NCBI RefSeq assembly: GCF_030388665.1
Contig: NZ_CP128846.1
Location: 5,964,501-6,028,500, forward strand
Direction of reading: 5' to 3'
DNA: 64,000 bases
Origin: Streptomyces flavofungini
Lineage (GTDB): Bacteria; Actinomycetota; Actinomycetes; Streptomycetales; Streptomycetaceae
The translations under genes were made by a program, and so were the position numbers. Shown one piece after another: positions 27,913-36,844 of this stretch. The notes beneath the pieces were generated by a model. That model was not told the origin of the DNA, did no database searches, and saw only the letters and a list, made by a program, of their open reading frames with translations. Numbering within the stretch: the first letter of the stretch is position 1; each line of letters starts with the position of its first letter.

Positions 27913-28509
27913 ATGGCCACCAGGACCGACGCCCCCACCCGCCGTGAGCAGATCCTCAAGGAAGCCGCCAGGCTCTTCGCCGAGCGCGGCTTCCACGGCG
28001 TCGGCGTGGACGAGATAGGGGCCGCCGTCGGGATCAGCGGGCCCGGCCTCTACCGCCACTTCGCGGGCAAGGACGCGATGCTGGCCGAGCTGCTCGTGGG
28101 GATCAGTGAGCAGTTGCTGCGGGGCGGTGAGCGCCGGGCCGCGGAGGCCGCGGGGTCGCCCGGCGCCGTGCTCGACTCGCTCATCGAGGGCCACATCGAC
28201 TTCGCCCTCGACGACCGCCCGTTGATCACTCTCCACGACCGGGAGCTGGACCGCCTGCGGGACAGCGACCGCAAGCTGGTGCGCTCGCTCCAGCGGCGGT
28301 ACGTGGAGCTGTGGGTGACCGCGGTGCGGGAGGTGTACCCGGGTCTCGCCGAGGCGGAGGCGCGGGCGTCCGTGCACGCGGTGTTCGGCCTCCTCAACTC
28401 GACCCCGCACCTGGGCCGCCCGGGGTCGCTGCCGGACCGGGAGGGGACGGCGGGGCTGTTGCGCCGGTTGGCGCACGGGGCGCTGGCGGCGGCGGTGGCG
28501 GAGCGCTGA
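27913..28509 (+). CDS. TetR-family regulator of the acyl-CoA/carboxylase operon
   Basis: Repressor of 198 residues. The N-terminal HTH (RREQILKEAARLFAERGFHG, then VDEIGAAVGISGPGLYRHFAGKDAML) is canonical. The ligand-binding half resembles actinobacterial regulators near acyl-CoA dehydrogenases (DDRPLITLHDRELDRL). It is divergent from the carboxylase-hmgL-dehydrogenase operon. Two matching palindromes lie between them, so it most likely represses both units and responds to an acyl-CoA intermediate. The ATG at 27913 has only a weak ribosome-binding site. Confidence 0.92.
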   Translation: MATRTDAPTRREQILKEAARLFAERGFHGVGVDEIGAAVGISGPGLYRHFAGKDAMLAELLVGISEQLLRGGERRAAEAAGSPGAVLDSLIEGHIDFALDDRPLITLHDRELDRLRDSDRKLVRSLQRRYVELWVTAVREVYPGLAEAEARASVHAVFGLLNSTPHLGRPGSLPDREGTAGLLRRLAHGALAAAVAER

Positions 28510-28571
28510 GCGACGGCGGTCACTGAATTCGCCCTGGACGGTCACCGCGACCCGCGGGTAACCTCACCCTG

Positions 28572-28585
28572 AGCAAGCGCTTAGT
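28572..28585. promoter_or_regulatory. Candidate operator before the second acyl-CoA dehydrogenase
   Basis: AGCAAGCGCTTAGT has a perfect AAGCGCTT core and lies 31 bp upstream of the GTG start. Similar TetR-type sites occur near acyl-CoA genes in actinomycetes. It differs from the two GTTA-type sites of the neighbouring operon. Confidence 0.4.
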
Positions 28586-28616
28586 AAACTGCGCCGTCGC
28601 CAGAGGGAGCCAAGCC

Positions 28617-29774
28617 GTGCGCCGTACTGTCTTCAACGAGGACCACGAGGCATTCCGGGAGACCGTCCGGGCCTTCATCGAGGCCGAGGTCGTGCCCGTG
28701 TACGACGAGTGGTTCGCGGCGGGCCAGGCGCCGAGGGACTTCTACTACAAGCTCGCCGACCTCGGCGTCTTCGGCATCCGCGTCCCCGAGGAGTTCGGCG
28801 GCGCGGGCATCGACTCGCACAAGTTCGAAGCCGTCATGTACGAGGAGACGGCCCGCGCGGGCGTCTCCTTCGGCGGCTCCGGCGTGCACGTCCTGCTCGG
28901 TCTGCCCTACATCGAGATGCTCGCCACCGACGAGCAGAAGAAGCGCTTCCTGCCCAAGTTCGTCTCCGGCGAGGAGATGTGGGCGCTCGCCATGACCGAG
29001 CCCGGCACCGGCTCCGACGTCGCGGGCATGAAGACCACCGCGAAGCTCTCCGAGGACGGCACGCACTACGTCCTCAACGGCGCCAAGACCTTCATCACCG
29101 GCGGCGTGCACGCCGACCGCGTCATCGTCTGCGCCCGCACCTCCGCCCCTCGTGAGGACGACCGCCGCTTCGGCATCTCCCTCTTCGCCGTCGACACCAA
29201 GTCCGAGGGCTACTCGGTGGGCCGCAAGCTCGACAAGCTCGGCCTGAAGGTCTCCGACACCGCCGAGCTGGCCTTCGTCGACGTCAAGGTCCCGGTCGAG
29301 GACCTGCTCGGCGAGGAGAACAAGGGCTTCGGCTACCTCGGCCACAACCTCGCCTCCGAGCGCTGGGGCATCGCCTTCGGCGCCTACGCGCAGGCCAAGG
29401 CCGCCGTGCGGTTCGCCAAGGAGTACGTCCAGGAGCGTGCCGTCTTCGGCAAGTCCGTCGCCTCCTTCCAGAACACCAAGTTCGAACTGGCCGCCTGCCA
29501 GGCCGAGGTGGACGCGGCCGAGGCCGTCGCCGACCGCGCCCTGGAGGCCCTGGACGCGGGCGAGCTGACCCCCGCCGAGGCCGCGAGCGCCAAGCTGTTC
29601 TGCACCGAGGTCGCCCACCGCGTCATCGACCGCTGCCTCCAGCTCCACGGCGGCTACGGCTTCATGAACGAGTACCCGATCGCCCGCCTGTACGCGGACA
29701 ACCGCGTCAACCGCATCTACGGCGGCACCAGCGAGGTCATGAAGATGATCATCGCGAAGTCGATGGGCCTGTAA
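28617..29774 (+). CDS. Acyl-CoA dehydrogenase
   Basis: Second acyl-CoA dehydrogenase, 385 residues. ALAMTEPGTGSDVAGMKTTA, YVLNGAKTFITGG, the FAD-contact SERWGIAFGAYAQAKAAVRF and HGGYGFMNEYPIARLYADNR with GGTSEVMK are visible. GTG start with GGGAG at 7-nt spacing. Only 7 nt separate it from the thioesterase gene, so the two are one unit. Its N-terminus (RRTVFNEDHEAFRETVRAFI) matches long-chain-type actinobacterial enzymes; substrate is unknown. Confidence 0.94.
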   Translation: MRRTVFNEDHEAFRETVRAFIEAEVVPVYDEWFAAGQAPRDFYYKLADLGVFGIRVPEEFGGAGIDSHKFEAVMYEETARAGVSFGGSGVHVLLGLPYIEMLATDEQKKRFLPKFVSGEEMWALAMTEPGTGSDVAGMKTTAKLSEDGTHYVLNGAKTFITGGVHADRVIVCARTSAPREDDRRFGISLFAVDTKSEGYSVGRKLDKLGLKVSDTAELAFVDVKVPVEDLLGEENKGFGYLGHNLASERWGIAFGAYAQAKAAVRFAKEYVQERAVFGKSVASFQNTKFELAACQAEVDAAEAVADRALEALDAGELTPAEAASAKLFCTEVAHRVIDRCLQLHGGYGFMNEYPIARLYADNRVNRIYGGTSEVMKMIIAKSMGL

Positions 29775-29781
29775 CTCGCCG

Positions 29782-30702
29782 ATGAGCGAGGAACTCGAAA
29801 GACTGCTCGGCCTCCTCGACCTGGAACGGGTCGAGGAGGACATCTTCCGCGGCGTCAGCCGGACGTCGCTCGTGCCGCGCGTCTTCGGCGGCCAGGTCGC
29901 CGCGCAGGCCCTGGTCGCCGCCGGGCGCACCGTCCCCGGCGAGCGTTCCCCGGACTCTCGGCTTCGCGCGAGCGGGGGAGGCCGCAACGCGCACTCCCTG
30001 CACGCCTATTTCCTGCGCCCCGGCGACCCCGGCGCGTCCATCGTCTACACCGTCGACCGCATCCGCGACGGGCGCTCCTTCACCACGCGCCGCGTCGTCG
30101 CCGTGCAGCACGGCCAGCCGATCTTCCACCTCTCGGCCTCGTTCCAGGAGTACGAGGAGGGGCTCGACCACCAGGACGGGATGCCGCCCGCGCCCGACCC
30201 CGAGACGCTGCCCACGGCCGCCGAGTCGCTGCCCGGGTACGAGGACGTCCTCGGGCCCGACGTCGTGCGGCGGCTCCTCGAAGCGCGGGCCGCCGTCGAC
30301 CTGCGCTACGTGGACGAACCGCCGTTCGCCAGCGTGGGCGCGCCCCGGCAGGCGCGGTCCCAGGTGTGGTTCCGCACCAACGGCAAGCTCGGCGCGGAGC
30401 CCGCGGGCTCGCTCCTGCACCTGTGCCTCGCCACGTACGTCTCCGACATGACGCTCCTCGACTCCGTGCTGCTCGCCCACGGGCGCGGCGGCTGGGCCGT
30501 CGGGGACGTCGTCGGCGCGTCCCTCGACCACGCCATGTGGTTCCACCGGCCCTTCCGGGCGGACGAGTGGCTCCTCTACGACCAGGAGTCTCCGTCGTCC
30601 GGCGGCGGGCGCGGCCTCGGGCAGGGGCGGATCTGGACGAGGGACGGGAAGCTGGCGGTGACCGTGATCCAGGAGGGCGTGGTCCGGGTACCCCGGGGCT
30701 AG
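29782..30702 (+). CDS. Acyl-CoA thioesterase II (TesB type)
   Basis: Double hot-dog thioesterase of 306 residues that hydrolyses acyl-CoA to acid and CoA. GGQVAAQALVAAGRTV, SLHAYFLRPGDP, SFTTRRVVAVQHGQPIF and the C-terminal SLDHAMWFHRPFRADEWLLY are characteristic. Oddity: between VPGER and HSLHAYF there is an insert (SPDSRLRASGGG) encoded by the same 38-bp repeat as in desC. In this family the two segments are normally closer. The frame is kept, so the enzyme is probably functional. Confidence 0.92.
   Translation: MSEELERLLGLLDLERVEEDIFRGVSRTSLVPRVFGGQVAAQALVAAGRTVPGERSPDSRLRASGGGRNAHSLHAYFLRPGDPGASIVYTVDRIRDGRSFTTRRVVAVQHGQPIFHLSASFQEYEEGLDHQDGMPPAPDPETLPTAAESLPGYEDVLGPDVVRRLLEARAAVDLRYVDEPPFASVGAPRQARSQVWFRTNGKLGAEPAGSLLHLCLATYVSDMTLLDSVLLAHGRGGWAVGDVVGASLDHAMWFHRPFRADEWLLYDQESPSSGGGRGLGQGRIWTRDGKLAVTVIQEGVVRVPRG
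29946..29983 (+). repeat. In-frame 38-bp repeat, copy 2 (inside the thioesterase gene)
   Basis: TTCCCCGGACTCTCGG at the start and CGAGCGGGGGAGGCC at the end match the desC copy (17538-17575, reverse strand) without gaps. Confidence 0.8.
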
Positions 30703-30750
30703 GGCGTTTCCGGCCGCCCCGCTCTCCCGATTCCGGCCCACTGCCCCAAC

Positions 30751-31240
30751 GTGGGCGAAACCGCAGCCGAAAGCACCTTCACCGTCCTCGTCGCCGCCCT
30801 CGCGGGCCTCGGCATCGCCGTCGCCAAAGCCGTCGCGGGAGTCGTGCTCGCCCGGGCGGACTCCTCGGCGGCCCGCTCACCGGCTCCGGCGCGTGGGACG
30901 GCGTCGCGTCGCTGTGCATCGGCGTGCTGCTCGTGTACGTGGCCCGGGTGCTCGGGCACGCCACCGCGGAGCTGTTGATCGGGCGGCCGTTGCCCGCGCC
31001 CGGCCGGGCGGTGGTGCGGGCCGAACTCCTCGCGGATCCGCACGTGGTGTCCGTCCTGGAGCCGACCACGCTGCTCCAGGGGCTAGAGAGGCTCTGGTCG
31101 CCGCGAAGGCGAACGTCCGGGACGGGTCCACGGCCGCCGACATCGAGGTGGCCCGCGACCGGATGGCGCGGCGGATCAAGGACCGCTTCCCCGCGGTGAG
31201 CCGGGTGTACTTGGACCCGACGCCGGGGCGCCGTCGTTGA
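30751..31240 (+). pseudogene. Decayed cation diffusion facilitator (CDF) transporter
   Basis: Three pieces of one CDF-family protein can be read in different frames. The N-terminus ESTFTVLVAALAGLGIAVAK is at 30751-30850. A later part (GGPLTGSGAWDGVASLCIGV then TAELLIGRPLPAP) is at about 30855-31085. The C-terminus (EALVAAKANVRDGSTAADIE, ending VSRVYLDPTPG) is at about 31085-31240. Most of the membrane region between pieces one and two is missing, and at least two frame changes are present, so no transporter can be made. It follows the thioesterase gene on the same strand. Confidence 0.85.
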
Positions 31241-31253
31241 ACGTGGGACGGTC

Positions 31254-32036
31254 TTACGCGGCCAGCCCGGCCGCGTCCAGGAGGTAGGCCGTCATCGGGT
31301 CGTAGAACCGCGGGCTCGTCACGTGGTCGTCCAGCGGCACCGTGACCTGGACGGTGCCCTCGGCCTCGCCGATGAACAGGGCGGGGTCGTTGCAGTCCGC
31401 GTACCCGACGGAGTCGATCCCGCGCTGGCCCGCGCGGCCCGCCCAGCCGTGGTCGGCGACCACGAGGTCCGGCAGCGGCCGCTCCTCGCGAAGGAGCCCG
31501 TCCAGGATCGCGTTCATCGGCTCCGGCGAGTGCGTGTGCCACAGCGTCGCGCCGCGCTCCAGGACGGCGACGTCCGCGAACTGGAAGACGAAGCCCTCGT
31601 CGGCGGTGAGCCCCTCCGGGATGACGACGATCTCGCAGCCCGCGGCGCGCAGCGCGGCCGCCGTCGCGCGGTGCACGTCGAGCAGACCGCCGGGGTGACC
31701 GGTCGCGAACAGCACGCGCTCCTTGGCGGACGCGGCCTTGCGCAGCCGTCCCGCCATCCGCTCCAGGGCGTCGACGGTCAGCTCCGGGTCGATCGTGTCC
31801 TGACCCTGGCGGTACTCGGGGTCGTCGTTCACGCCGCAGCGCTCGGCCATCACCGCGAGCACGTCCTGCTCGTCGCTCCAGCGGTCGCCCAGTTCCAGGC
31901 CCAGCCAGTAGTGGCGGTCGCCGTTCGCGAGCTTGCGGTAGTGGGAGAGGTTGTTGTCGCGGGGCGTCGCGACATCGCCCGCGATGCGGGTGCGGACGAG
32001 ATGATCGACGAGCGCGGCGCGGCTGGGTATCGGCAT
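31254..32036 (-). CDS. Conserved actinobacterial protein (phosphatase-like annotation)
   Basis: Soluble protein of 260 residues with strong coding bias. Notable stretches are NNLSHYRKLANGDRHYWLGL, LFATGHPGGLLDVHRATAAA, VVADHGWAGRAG and FIGEAEGTVQVTVPLDDHV. The GHPGG and ADHGW motifs suggest a metal or phosphate site. Related streptomycete proteins are, as I recall, called phosphatases, but I cannot verify a catalytic signature. Start MPIPSR at 32036; an alternative ATG lies 9 nt upstream. Confidence 0.8.
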   Translation of the reverse strand: MPIPSRAALVDHLVRTRIAGDVATPRDNNLSHYRKLANGDRHYWLGLELGDRWSDEQDVLAVMAERCGVNDDPEYRQGQDTIDPELTVDALERMAGRLRKAASAKERVLFATGHPGGLLDVHRATAAALRAAGCEIVVIPEGLTADEGFVFQFADVAVLERGATLWHTHSPEPMNAILDGLLREERPLPDLVVADHGWAGRAGQRGIDSVGYADCNDPALFIGEAEGTVQVTVPLDDHVTSPRFYDPMTAYLLDAAGLAA

Positions 32037-32104
32037 GCGTCCCATTGTGCCGTCGTCAACGACCCCGGCGCGGGCCGTCCCGCAGGCCGGACCTGTGCGG
32101 CGAC

Positions 32105-33898
32105 TCACGTCCGAGGCGGCGAGGACCCGGGCGGTGCGGCGGAGGGAGACGTTCCGTCCGTGCGCCCCAACGCGAACCACAGCTCCATGCGGACGTCCGG
32201 GTCGTCCAGGTCCGCGTCGAGCAGCGTCGCGCAGCGGGTGACGCGCTGGCGGACGGTGTTGCGGTGCACGGCGAGGGCGGCGGCCGTGCGGTCCCAGCTG
32301 CCGTGCAGGGACAGCCAGGTGCGCAGCGTCTCGGCCAGCGGGCCGTGGTCGCCGAGCGGGGCGAGCAGGGTCCGCGCGTGCGCGTCGGCCTCTTCGGGCG
32401 CGACGAGTCCGGCGAGGCCGGTCTCGCGGTGCCGCACCAACGGCACCCGGGTCGCCTCGGCCCGGCGCAGGGCCCGCGCGGCCTGCGCGTCGGCGGCGGG
32501 CAGCGCCCCGGCCCCGGCGGGCGCGGACACCCCGAGCGTCCAGCCGGTCTGCGGAGCGGGCTCCCGGTCGGCGGGCAGGAGGAGGCGTACGGGGCGGGCG
32601 GGGCTGTCGTCCCGGGCGCCGCTGCGGGGCTGTTTGCGGCCGTCGGCCGTCGTGCCGCTGTGGTGGGTCTGCTTGTGGCCGTCGGTCGTCGTGCCGCCGT
32701 CGTGGGGCTCCTCCTGGCCCTCGGTCGCCGTTCCGCCACGACCGCCCCGGCCGCCGCCGTCGCCCGCCCCGCCCCCGCCGGCCCCCCTCCCGTCGTCCGC
32801 GAGCACGCTGCCGAGGGCCGCCGCCAGGGACGCCGGGGTGGCCGGTGTCCGCTCGTGGTCGCCGCCGCGCACGCGGGCGTGGACGACGGTCCACCGCTCC
32901 GCGCCGAGCAGCGGCGCCACGTCCTCGGGGGCCGCGCCGACCAGCAGCCGGACCAGCGCCGCCGACCGGGCCGACTCGGCCGCGCCCTGGTGCGGGGCGG
33001 TCAGGAGCGACAGGAGCACGGCGGCGACCCCGGCCAGCGTGTGGTCGCCCGGCTCCCGCTGCCGCGTGGCGACCCCGAGGGCGAGGCCGTGCGCCCCGGC
33101 GAGGGCGTACGCGGCGAGGTGGATCCCGGCGACCGTGTCGGTGGCGGAGGCGGGCGCGGGGCGCGGGGCGCGCTGGGACTGTTCCAGCGCCGCGCCCGAG
33201 CCCGTGCCGCCCGAGCCCGTGCCCCCGCCCGGGTTCACCACCCCCACCAGCCGTCCCAGGGCCGCCCCCGCCTCCGGCTCCGGTGGTGTGCCCGCGCTCT
33301 GCGTGGGGGTGCCGTCGGCCCCGTACAGCGCCGCGTACCCGCCGAGGCGTGCCGCGAGTTGGCGGAGCAGGGCCGGGACCGGGTCCGGGCGGGACGCCGC
33401 TGCCGCCAGGCCCTGCTGGGCCTGGGTGACACGGCGGAGTTCGGCGTGCCTGGCCTCGGCCATGAGCTGCCACACCGCGCGGGCGATGCCGCTGAAGGTC
33501 GTGCGCGGGGGGACCTCCAGGAGCGGGAGGCCGTGGCGTTCGCAGGCGTCGACCAGGGCCCGCGGCACCGTGTCGTGCACCGGAGCCACCCCGAAGCCGA
33601 GCGCGGCCCCGCCCGCGGCCACGATGCGCTCCGCGTAGGCGTCGAGGTGGTCCGTCGCGCCGTCGGCGTCCGCCGCCGGGACGTGCACCCCGGCTGTGAG
33701 CAGCAGCTCGCCGCCCAGCAGGTACGGGTAGGGGTCGGCCATCTCCGAGGTGTGCACCCAGTGCACGACGGCGCCGGTGCGCGCCGCGTCCGGGCCCGCG
33801 ATCTGGCGCAGACCCAGCTCCTCGTGGGCGAGCAGGGCGGTCAGGGGCACGGGCGGGGTGGGTGGTGCGGCCGCGAGGGTGTCCGGGGCGTCGGCCAT
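32105..33898 (-). CDS. PucR-family transcriptional regulator
   Basis: Regulator of 597 residues. The N-terminal PucR domain is at about residues 15-135 (DPYPYLLGGELLLTAGVHV; VHDTVPRALVDACERHGLPLLEVP). A long Ala/Gly-rich middle with a low-complexity linker follows, and the C-terminal PucR HTH_30 ends the protein (WLSLHGSWDRTAAALAVHRN then TVRQRVTR). ATG 33898 is used because GGAGG lies eight bases upstream. It is divergent from the symporter-ureohydrolase-TPP enzyme cluster and is its probable regulator; PucR proteins commonly control nitrogen compound use. Confidence 0.92.
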   Translation of the reverse strand: MADAPDTLAAAPPTPPVPLTALLAHEELGLRQIAGPDAARTGAVVHWVHTSEMADPYPYLLGGELLLTAGVHVPAADADGATDHLDAYAERIVAAGGAALGFGVAPVHDTVPRALVDACERHGLPLLEVPPRTTFSGIARAVWQLMAEARHAELRRVTQAQQGLAAAASRPDPVPALLRQLAARLGGYAALYGADGTPTQSAGTPPEPEAGAALGRLVGVVNPGGGTGSGGTGSGAALEQSQRAPRPAPASATDTVAGIHLAAYALAGAHGLALGVATRQREPGDHTLAGVAAVLLSLLTAPHQGAAESARSAALVRLLVGAAPEDVAPLLGAERWTVVHARVRGGDHERTPATPASLAAALGSVLADDGRGAGGGGAGDGGGRGGRGGTATEGQEEPHDGGTTTDGHKQTHHSGTTADGRKQPRSGARDDSPARPVRLLLPADREPAPQTGWTLGVSAPAGAGALPAADAQAARALRRAEATRVPLVRHRETGLAGLVAPEEADAHARTLLAPLGDHGPLAETLRTWLSLHGSWDRTAAALAVHRNTVRQRVTRCATLLDADLDDPDVRMELWFALGRTDGTSPSAAPPGSSPPRT

Positions 33899-33926
33899 GG
33901 ATGGTTCCTCCATAAACGGCTCGGAG

Positions 33927-33945
33927 AGTGTAGGAAACGTACACT
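33927..33945. promoter_or_regulatory. Candidate PucR operator
   Basis: An inverted repeat AGTGTA-N7-TACACT lies in the pucR-symporter divergent region, 29 bp from the pucR start. It is set in sequence noticeably poorer in GC than its flanks. Confidence 0.5.
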
Positions 33946-34087
33946 TCAGCGTCGCTTTCCGGCCACCTAGGGTCGTGCCGACCGAGGCCTCGGGTACGGG
34001 CGGATGTCCCCGCGGCCGGTCACCGCGGCGTCAGCGCCGCACTCCACCCGCACGACACGCCACCGACCGAGCGCGCAAGGAGGCCCC

Positions 34088-35557
34088 ATGGCCGTCGACT
34101 ACACAGTGATCGTCGTCTACCTCGCCGGGATGCTGGCCATGGGCTGGTGGGGCATGCGCCGCGCCAAGTCCAAAGCCGAGTTCCTCGTGGCGGGGCGGCG
34201 CCTCGGGCCGTGGATGTACTCCGGCACGATGGCCGCGATCGTCCTCGGTGGCGCCTCCACCATCGGCGGCGTCGGCCTCGGCTACACCCACGGCCTGTCC
34301 GGCGCGTGGATGGTGTTCACCATCGGCCTCGGCCTGCTCGCGCTGTCGATCTTCTTCTCGGCCCGCATCGCCCGGCTGCGCGTCTACACCGTCTCCGAGA
34401 TGCTCGACCTGCGCTACGGCGGCCGCGCGGGCGTCCTCTCCGGCGTCGTCATGTGGGCGTACACGCTGATGCTCGCGGTCACCTCGACCATCGCGTACGC
34501 CACCATCTTCGACGTCCTCTTCGACATGAACCGCACGCTCGCCATCGTCATCGGCGGCTCCATCGTCGTCGCGTACTCCACCCTCGGCGGCATGTGGTCC
34601 ATCACGCTGACCGACATGGTGCAGTTCGTCGTCAAGACGGTGGGTGTCCTGCTGCTGCTCCTGCCCATCGCCGTCGTCAAGGCCGGCGGCTTCGGGGAGA
34701 TGCGCGACAAGCTGCCCGACGCGTACTTCGCGCCGCTCGGCGTCGGCGCCGAGACGATCTTCACGTACGTCCTGATCTACACGTTCGGCATGCTCATCGG
34801 GCAGGACATCTGGCAGCGCGTCTTCACCGCGCGCAGCGACAAGGTCGCCCGGTACGGGGGGACCGTCGCCGGGACGTACTGCCTCGTGTACGCCCTCGCC
34901 GGGGCCGTCATCGGGACCGCCGCGAAGGTCATGTACCCGAAGCTGCCCAGCGCCGACGCTGCCTTCGCCACCATCGTCAAGGACGAACTGCCCATGGGTG
35001 TACGGGGGTTGGTGCTCGCCGCCGCCCTCGCCGCCGTCATGTCCACCTCGTCCGGGGCGCTCATCGCCTGCGCGACCGTCGCCAACAACGACATCTGGGC
35101 GCGGGTGCGGGGCGTGGTGCGCGCGGACGCCGGTGCGGGGGAGCCGCACGACGAGGTGAAGGGCAACCGGCTCTTCATCCTCGTCATGGGCGTCGCCGTC
35201 ATCTGCGTCTCCATCGCCCTCAACGACGTCGTCCAGGCGCTCACCGTCGCCTACAACCTGCTGGTGGGCGGGCTGCTCGTGCCCATCCTCGGCGGGTTGC
35301 TGTGGCGGCGCGGGACCGGGGCGGGGGCGCTGGCCGCCGTCGTCGCCGGCGGGGTCTCGGTCATCGGCCTCATGTGGCACTACGGCATCCTCGCCAACGA
35401 GCCCATCTACTACGGGCTGCTCACCTCGCTCGTCGTGTACGTGGGCGTGTCCCTTGCCACGCCGCCGACGGATCCGGTCGTGCTTGCGGCTTGGCGTGAG
35501 CGGGTCGCTGGGCGCGGGGCCGAACCGGTGGCGGCGGAGGCGTCGGTGACCGCATGA
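34088..35557 (+). CDS. Sodium:solute symporter (SSS family)
   Basis: Sodium-coupled permease of 489 residues with about 13 membrane helices. The SSS signature region includes GRRLGPWMYSGTMAAIVLGG, VSEMLDLRYGGRAG and LAAVMSTSSGALIACATVANND. AGGAGG precedes the ATG. It is followed by the ureohydrolase and TPP enzyme genes, so its substrate may be arginine, agmatine or a guanidino acid. That is an inference from context only. Confidence 0.93.
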   Translation: MAVDYTVIVVYLAGMLAMGWWGMRRAKSKAEFLVAGRRLGPWMYSGTMAAIVLGGASTIGGVGLGYTHGLSGAWMVFTIGLGLLALSIFFSARIARLRVYTVSEMLDLRYGGRAGVLSGVVMWAYTLMLAVTSTIAYATIFDVLFDMNRTLAIVIGGSIVVAYSTLGGMWSITLTDMVQFVVKTVGVLLLLLPIAVVKAGGFGEMRDKLPDAYFAPLGVGAETIFTYVLIYTFGMLIGQDIWQRVFTARSDKVARYGGTVAGTYCLVYALAGAVIGTAAKVMYPKLPSADAAFATIVKDELPMGVRGLVLAAALAAVMSTSSGALIACATVANNDIWARVRGVVRADAGAGEPHDEVKGNRLFILVMGVAVICVSIALNDVVQALTVAYNLLVGGLLVPILGGLLWRRGTGAGALAAVVAGGVSVIGLMWHYGILANEPIYYGLLTSLVVYVGVSLATPPTDPVVLAAWRERVAGRGAEPVAAEASVTA

Positions 35558-35561
35558 GAAG

Positions 35562-35751
35562 TCCCCGAACCACCCCTTCCCAGAAACCGGGGGCTGCCGC
35601 CCCCTGGACCCCCGCTGATCGGCGCTTCGCGCCTCGTCCTCAATCGCCGGACGGGCTAGAACATGTGCGGCTGAGTTCTTAGCCCCTCCGGCGATTGAGG
35701 AGCGGGGTCTGGGGCGGAGCCCCGGTCTCGGGAAAGGGGCGGGACTGGGGC
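35562..35751. repeat. Intergenic inverted-repeat element
   Basis: A long imperfect inverted repeat. The left arm is CACCCCTTCCC...AAACCGGGGGCTGCCGCCCC; the right arm is GGGGCGGAGCCCCGGTCTCG...GGAAAGGGGCGGG. Inner arms are CCTCAATCGCCGGACGGGCT and AGCCCCTCCGGCGATTGAGG. It fills the 264-bp gap between the symporter and ureohydrolase genes. A close relative is at 50671-50840. Confidence 0.85.
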
Positions 35752-35821
35752 GCACCCGCGAGGACCACGACCGCGCGACACTTGACCACGTACAACCAGC
35801 CATACCAGGAGGAACCCGACC

Positions 35822-36844
35822 ATGAGCAGCAGCGTGACGAACGAACCCCGTGGCCCTGTCGACTCCTCGCGCGTCCCGCGCTACGCGGGCCCCGCGACGT
35901 TCGCCAGGCTGCCCCGCCTCGACGAGGTCGGCACGACGGACATCGCGGTCGTCGGCGTCCCCTTCGACACGGGCGTGTCGTACCGCCCGGGCGCCCGCTT
36001 CGGCGGGAACGCGATCCGGGAGGCGTCCCGCCTCCTGCGGCCCTACAACCCGGCCCAGGACGCGTCCCCCTTCGCGCTCGCCCAGGTCGCCGACGCGGGC
36101 GACATCGCGGCGAACCCGTTCAACATCAACGAGGCCGTGGAGACGATCGAGGCGGCCGCCGACGACCTCCTCGCGACCGGCGCGCGCATGATGACGCTCG
36201 GCGGCGACCACACCATCGCGCTGCCGCTGCTGCGGTCCATGGCGAAGAAGCACGGCCCGGTCGCGCTCCTTCACTTCGACGCGCACCTGGACACGTGGGA
36301 CACGTACTTCGGCGCGGAGTACACGCACGGCACCCCGTTCCGCCGGGCCGTGGAGGAGGGCATCCTCGACACCTCGGCGCTCAGCCACGTCGGCACCCGC
36401 GGCCCGCTGTACGGCCGCAAGGACCTCACCGACGACGAGAAGATGGGCTTCGGCATCGTCACCTCGTCGGACATCTACCGCCGCGGCGCCGACGAGGTCG
36501 CCGACCAGCTGCGCCAGCGCATCGGCGACCGGCCGCTGTACATCTCCATCGACATCGACTGCCTGGACCCGGCGCACGCCCCGGGCACGGGCACACCGGA
36601 GGCCGGCGGCATGACCTCCCGCGAGCTCCTGGAGATCCTGCGCGGCCTGTCCTCCTGCAACCTCGTCTCCGCCGACGTCGTGGAGGTCGCGCCCGCCTAC
36701 GACCACGCCGAGATCACGGCCGTGGCCGCCTCCCACACCGCGTACGAGCTGACGACGATCATGTCCCGGCAGATCGCCGGTGCCCGCGACGCCGCCATGA
36801 TCCAGGAGATCGCCGCCCAGGGCACCGTGGAGGCCGCCCGGTGA
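35822..36844 (+). CDS. Ureohydrolase (agmatinase / guanidinobutyrase)
   Basis: Mn-dependent ureohydrolase of 340 residues that releases urea from a guanidino compound. Metal-binding motifs are [19 protein letters not shown] and [22 protein letters not shown]. It is followed with a 4-nt overlap by a TPP-dependent decarboxylase gene. Agmatine would give putrescine and 4-guanidinobutyrate would give GABA. The neighbour enzyme favours 4-guanidinobutyrate (see findings), but sequence alone does not decide. Confidence 0.94.
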   Translation: MSSSVTNEPRGPVDSSRVPRYAGPATFARLPRLDEVGTTDIAVVGVPFDTGVSYRPGARFGGNAIREASRLLRPYNPAQDASPFALAQVADAGDIAANPFNINEAVETIEAAADDLLATGARMMTLGGDHTIALPLLRSMAKKHGPVALLHFDAHLDTWDTYFGAEYTHGTPFRRAVEEGILDTSALSHVGTRGPLYGRKDLTDDEKMGFGIVTSSDIYRRGADEVADQLRQRIGDRPLYISIDIDCLDPAHAPGTGTPEAGGMTSRELLEILRGLSSCNLVSADVVEVAPAYDHAEITAVAASHTAYELTTIMSRQIAGARDAAMIQEIAAQGTVEAAR

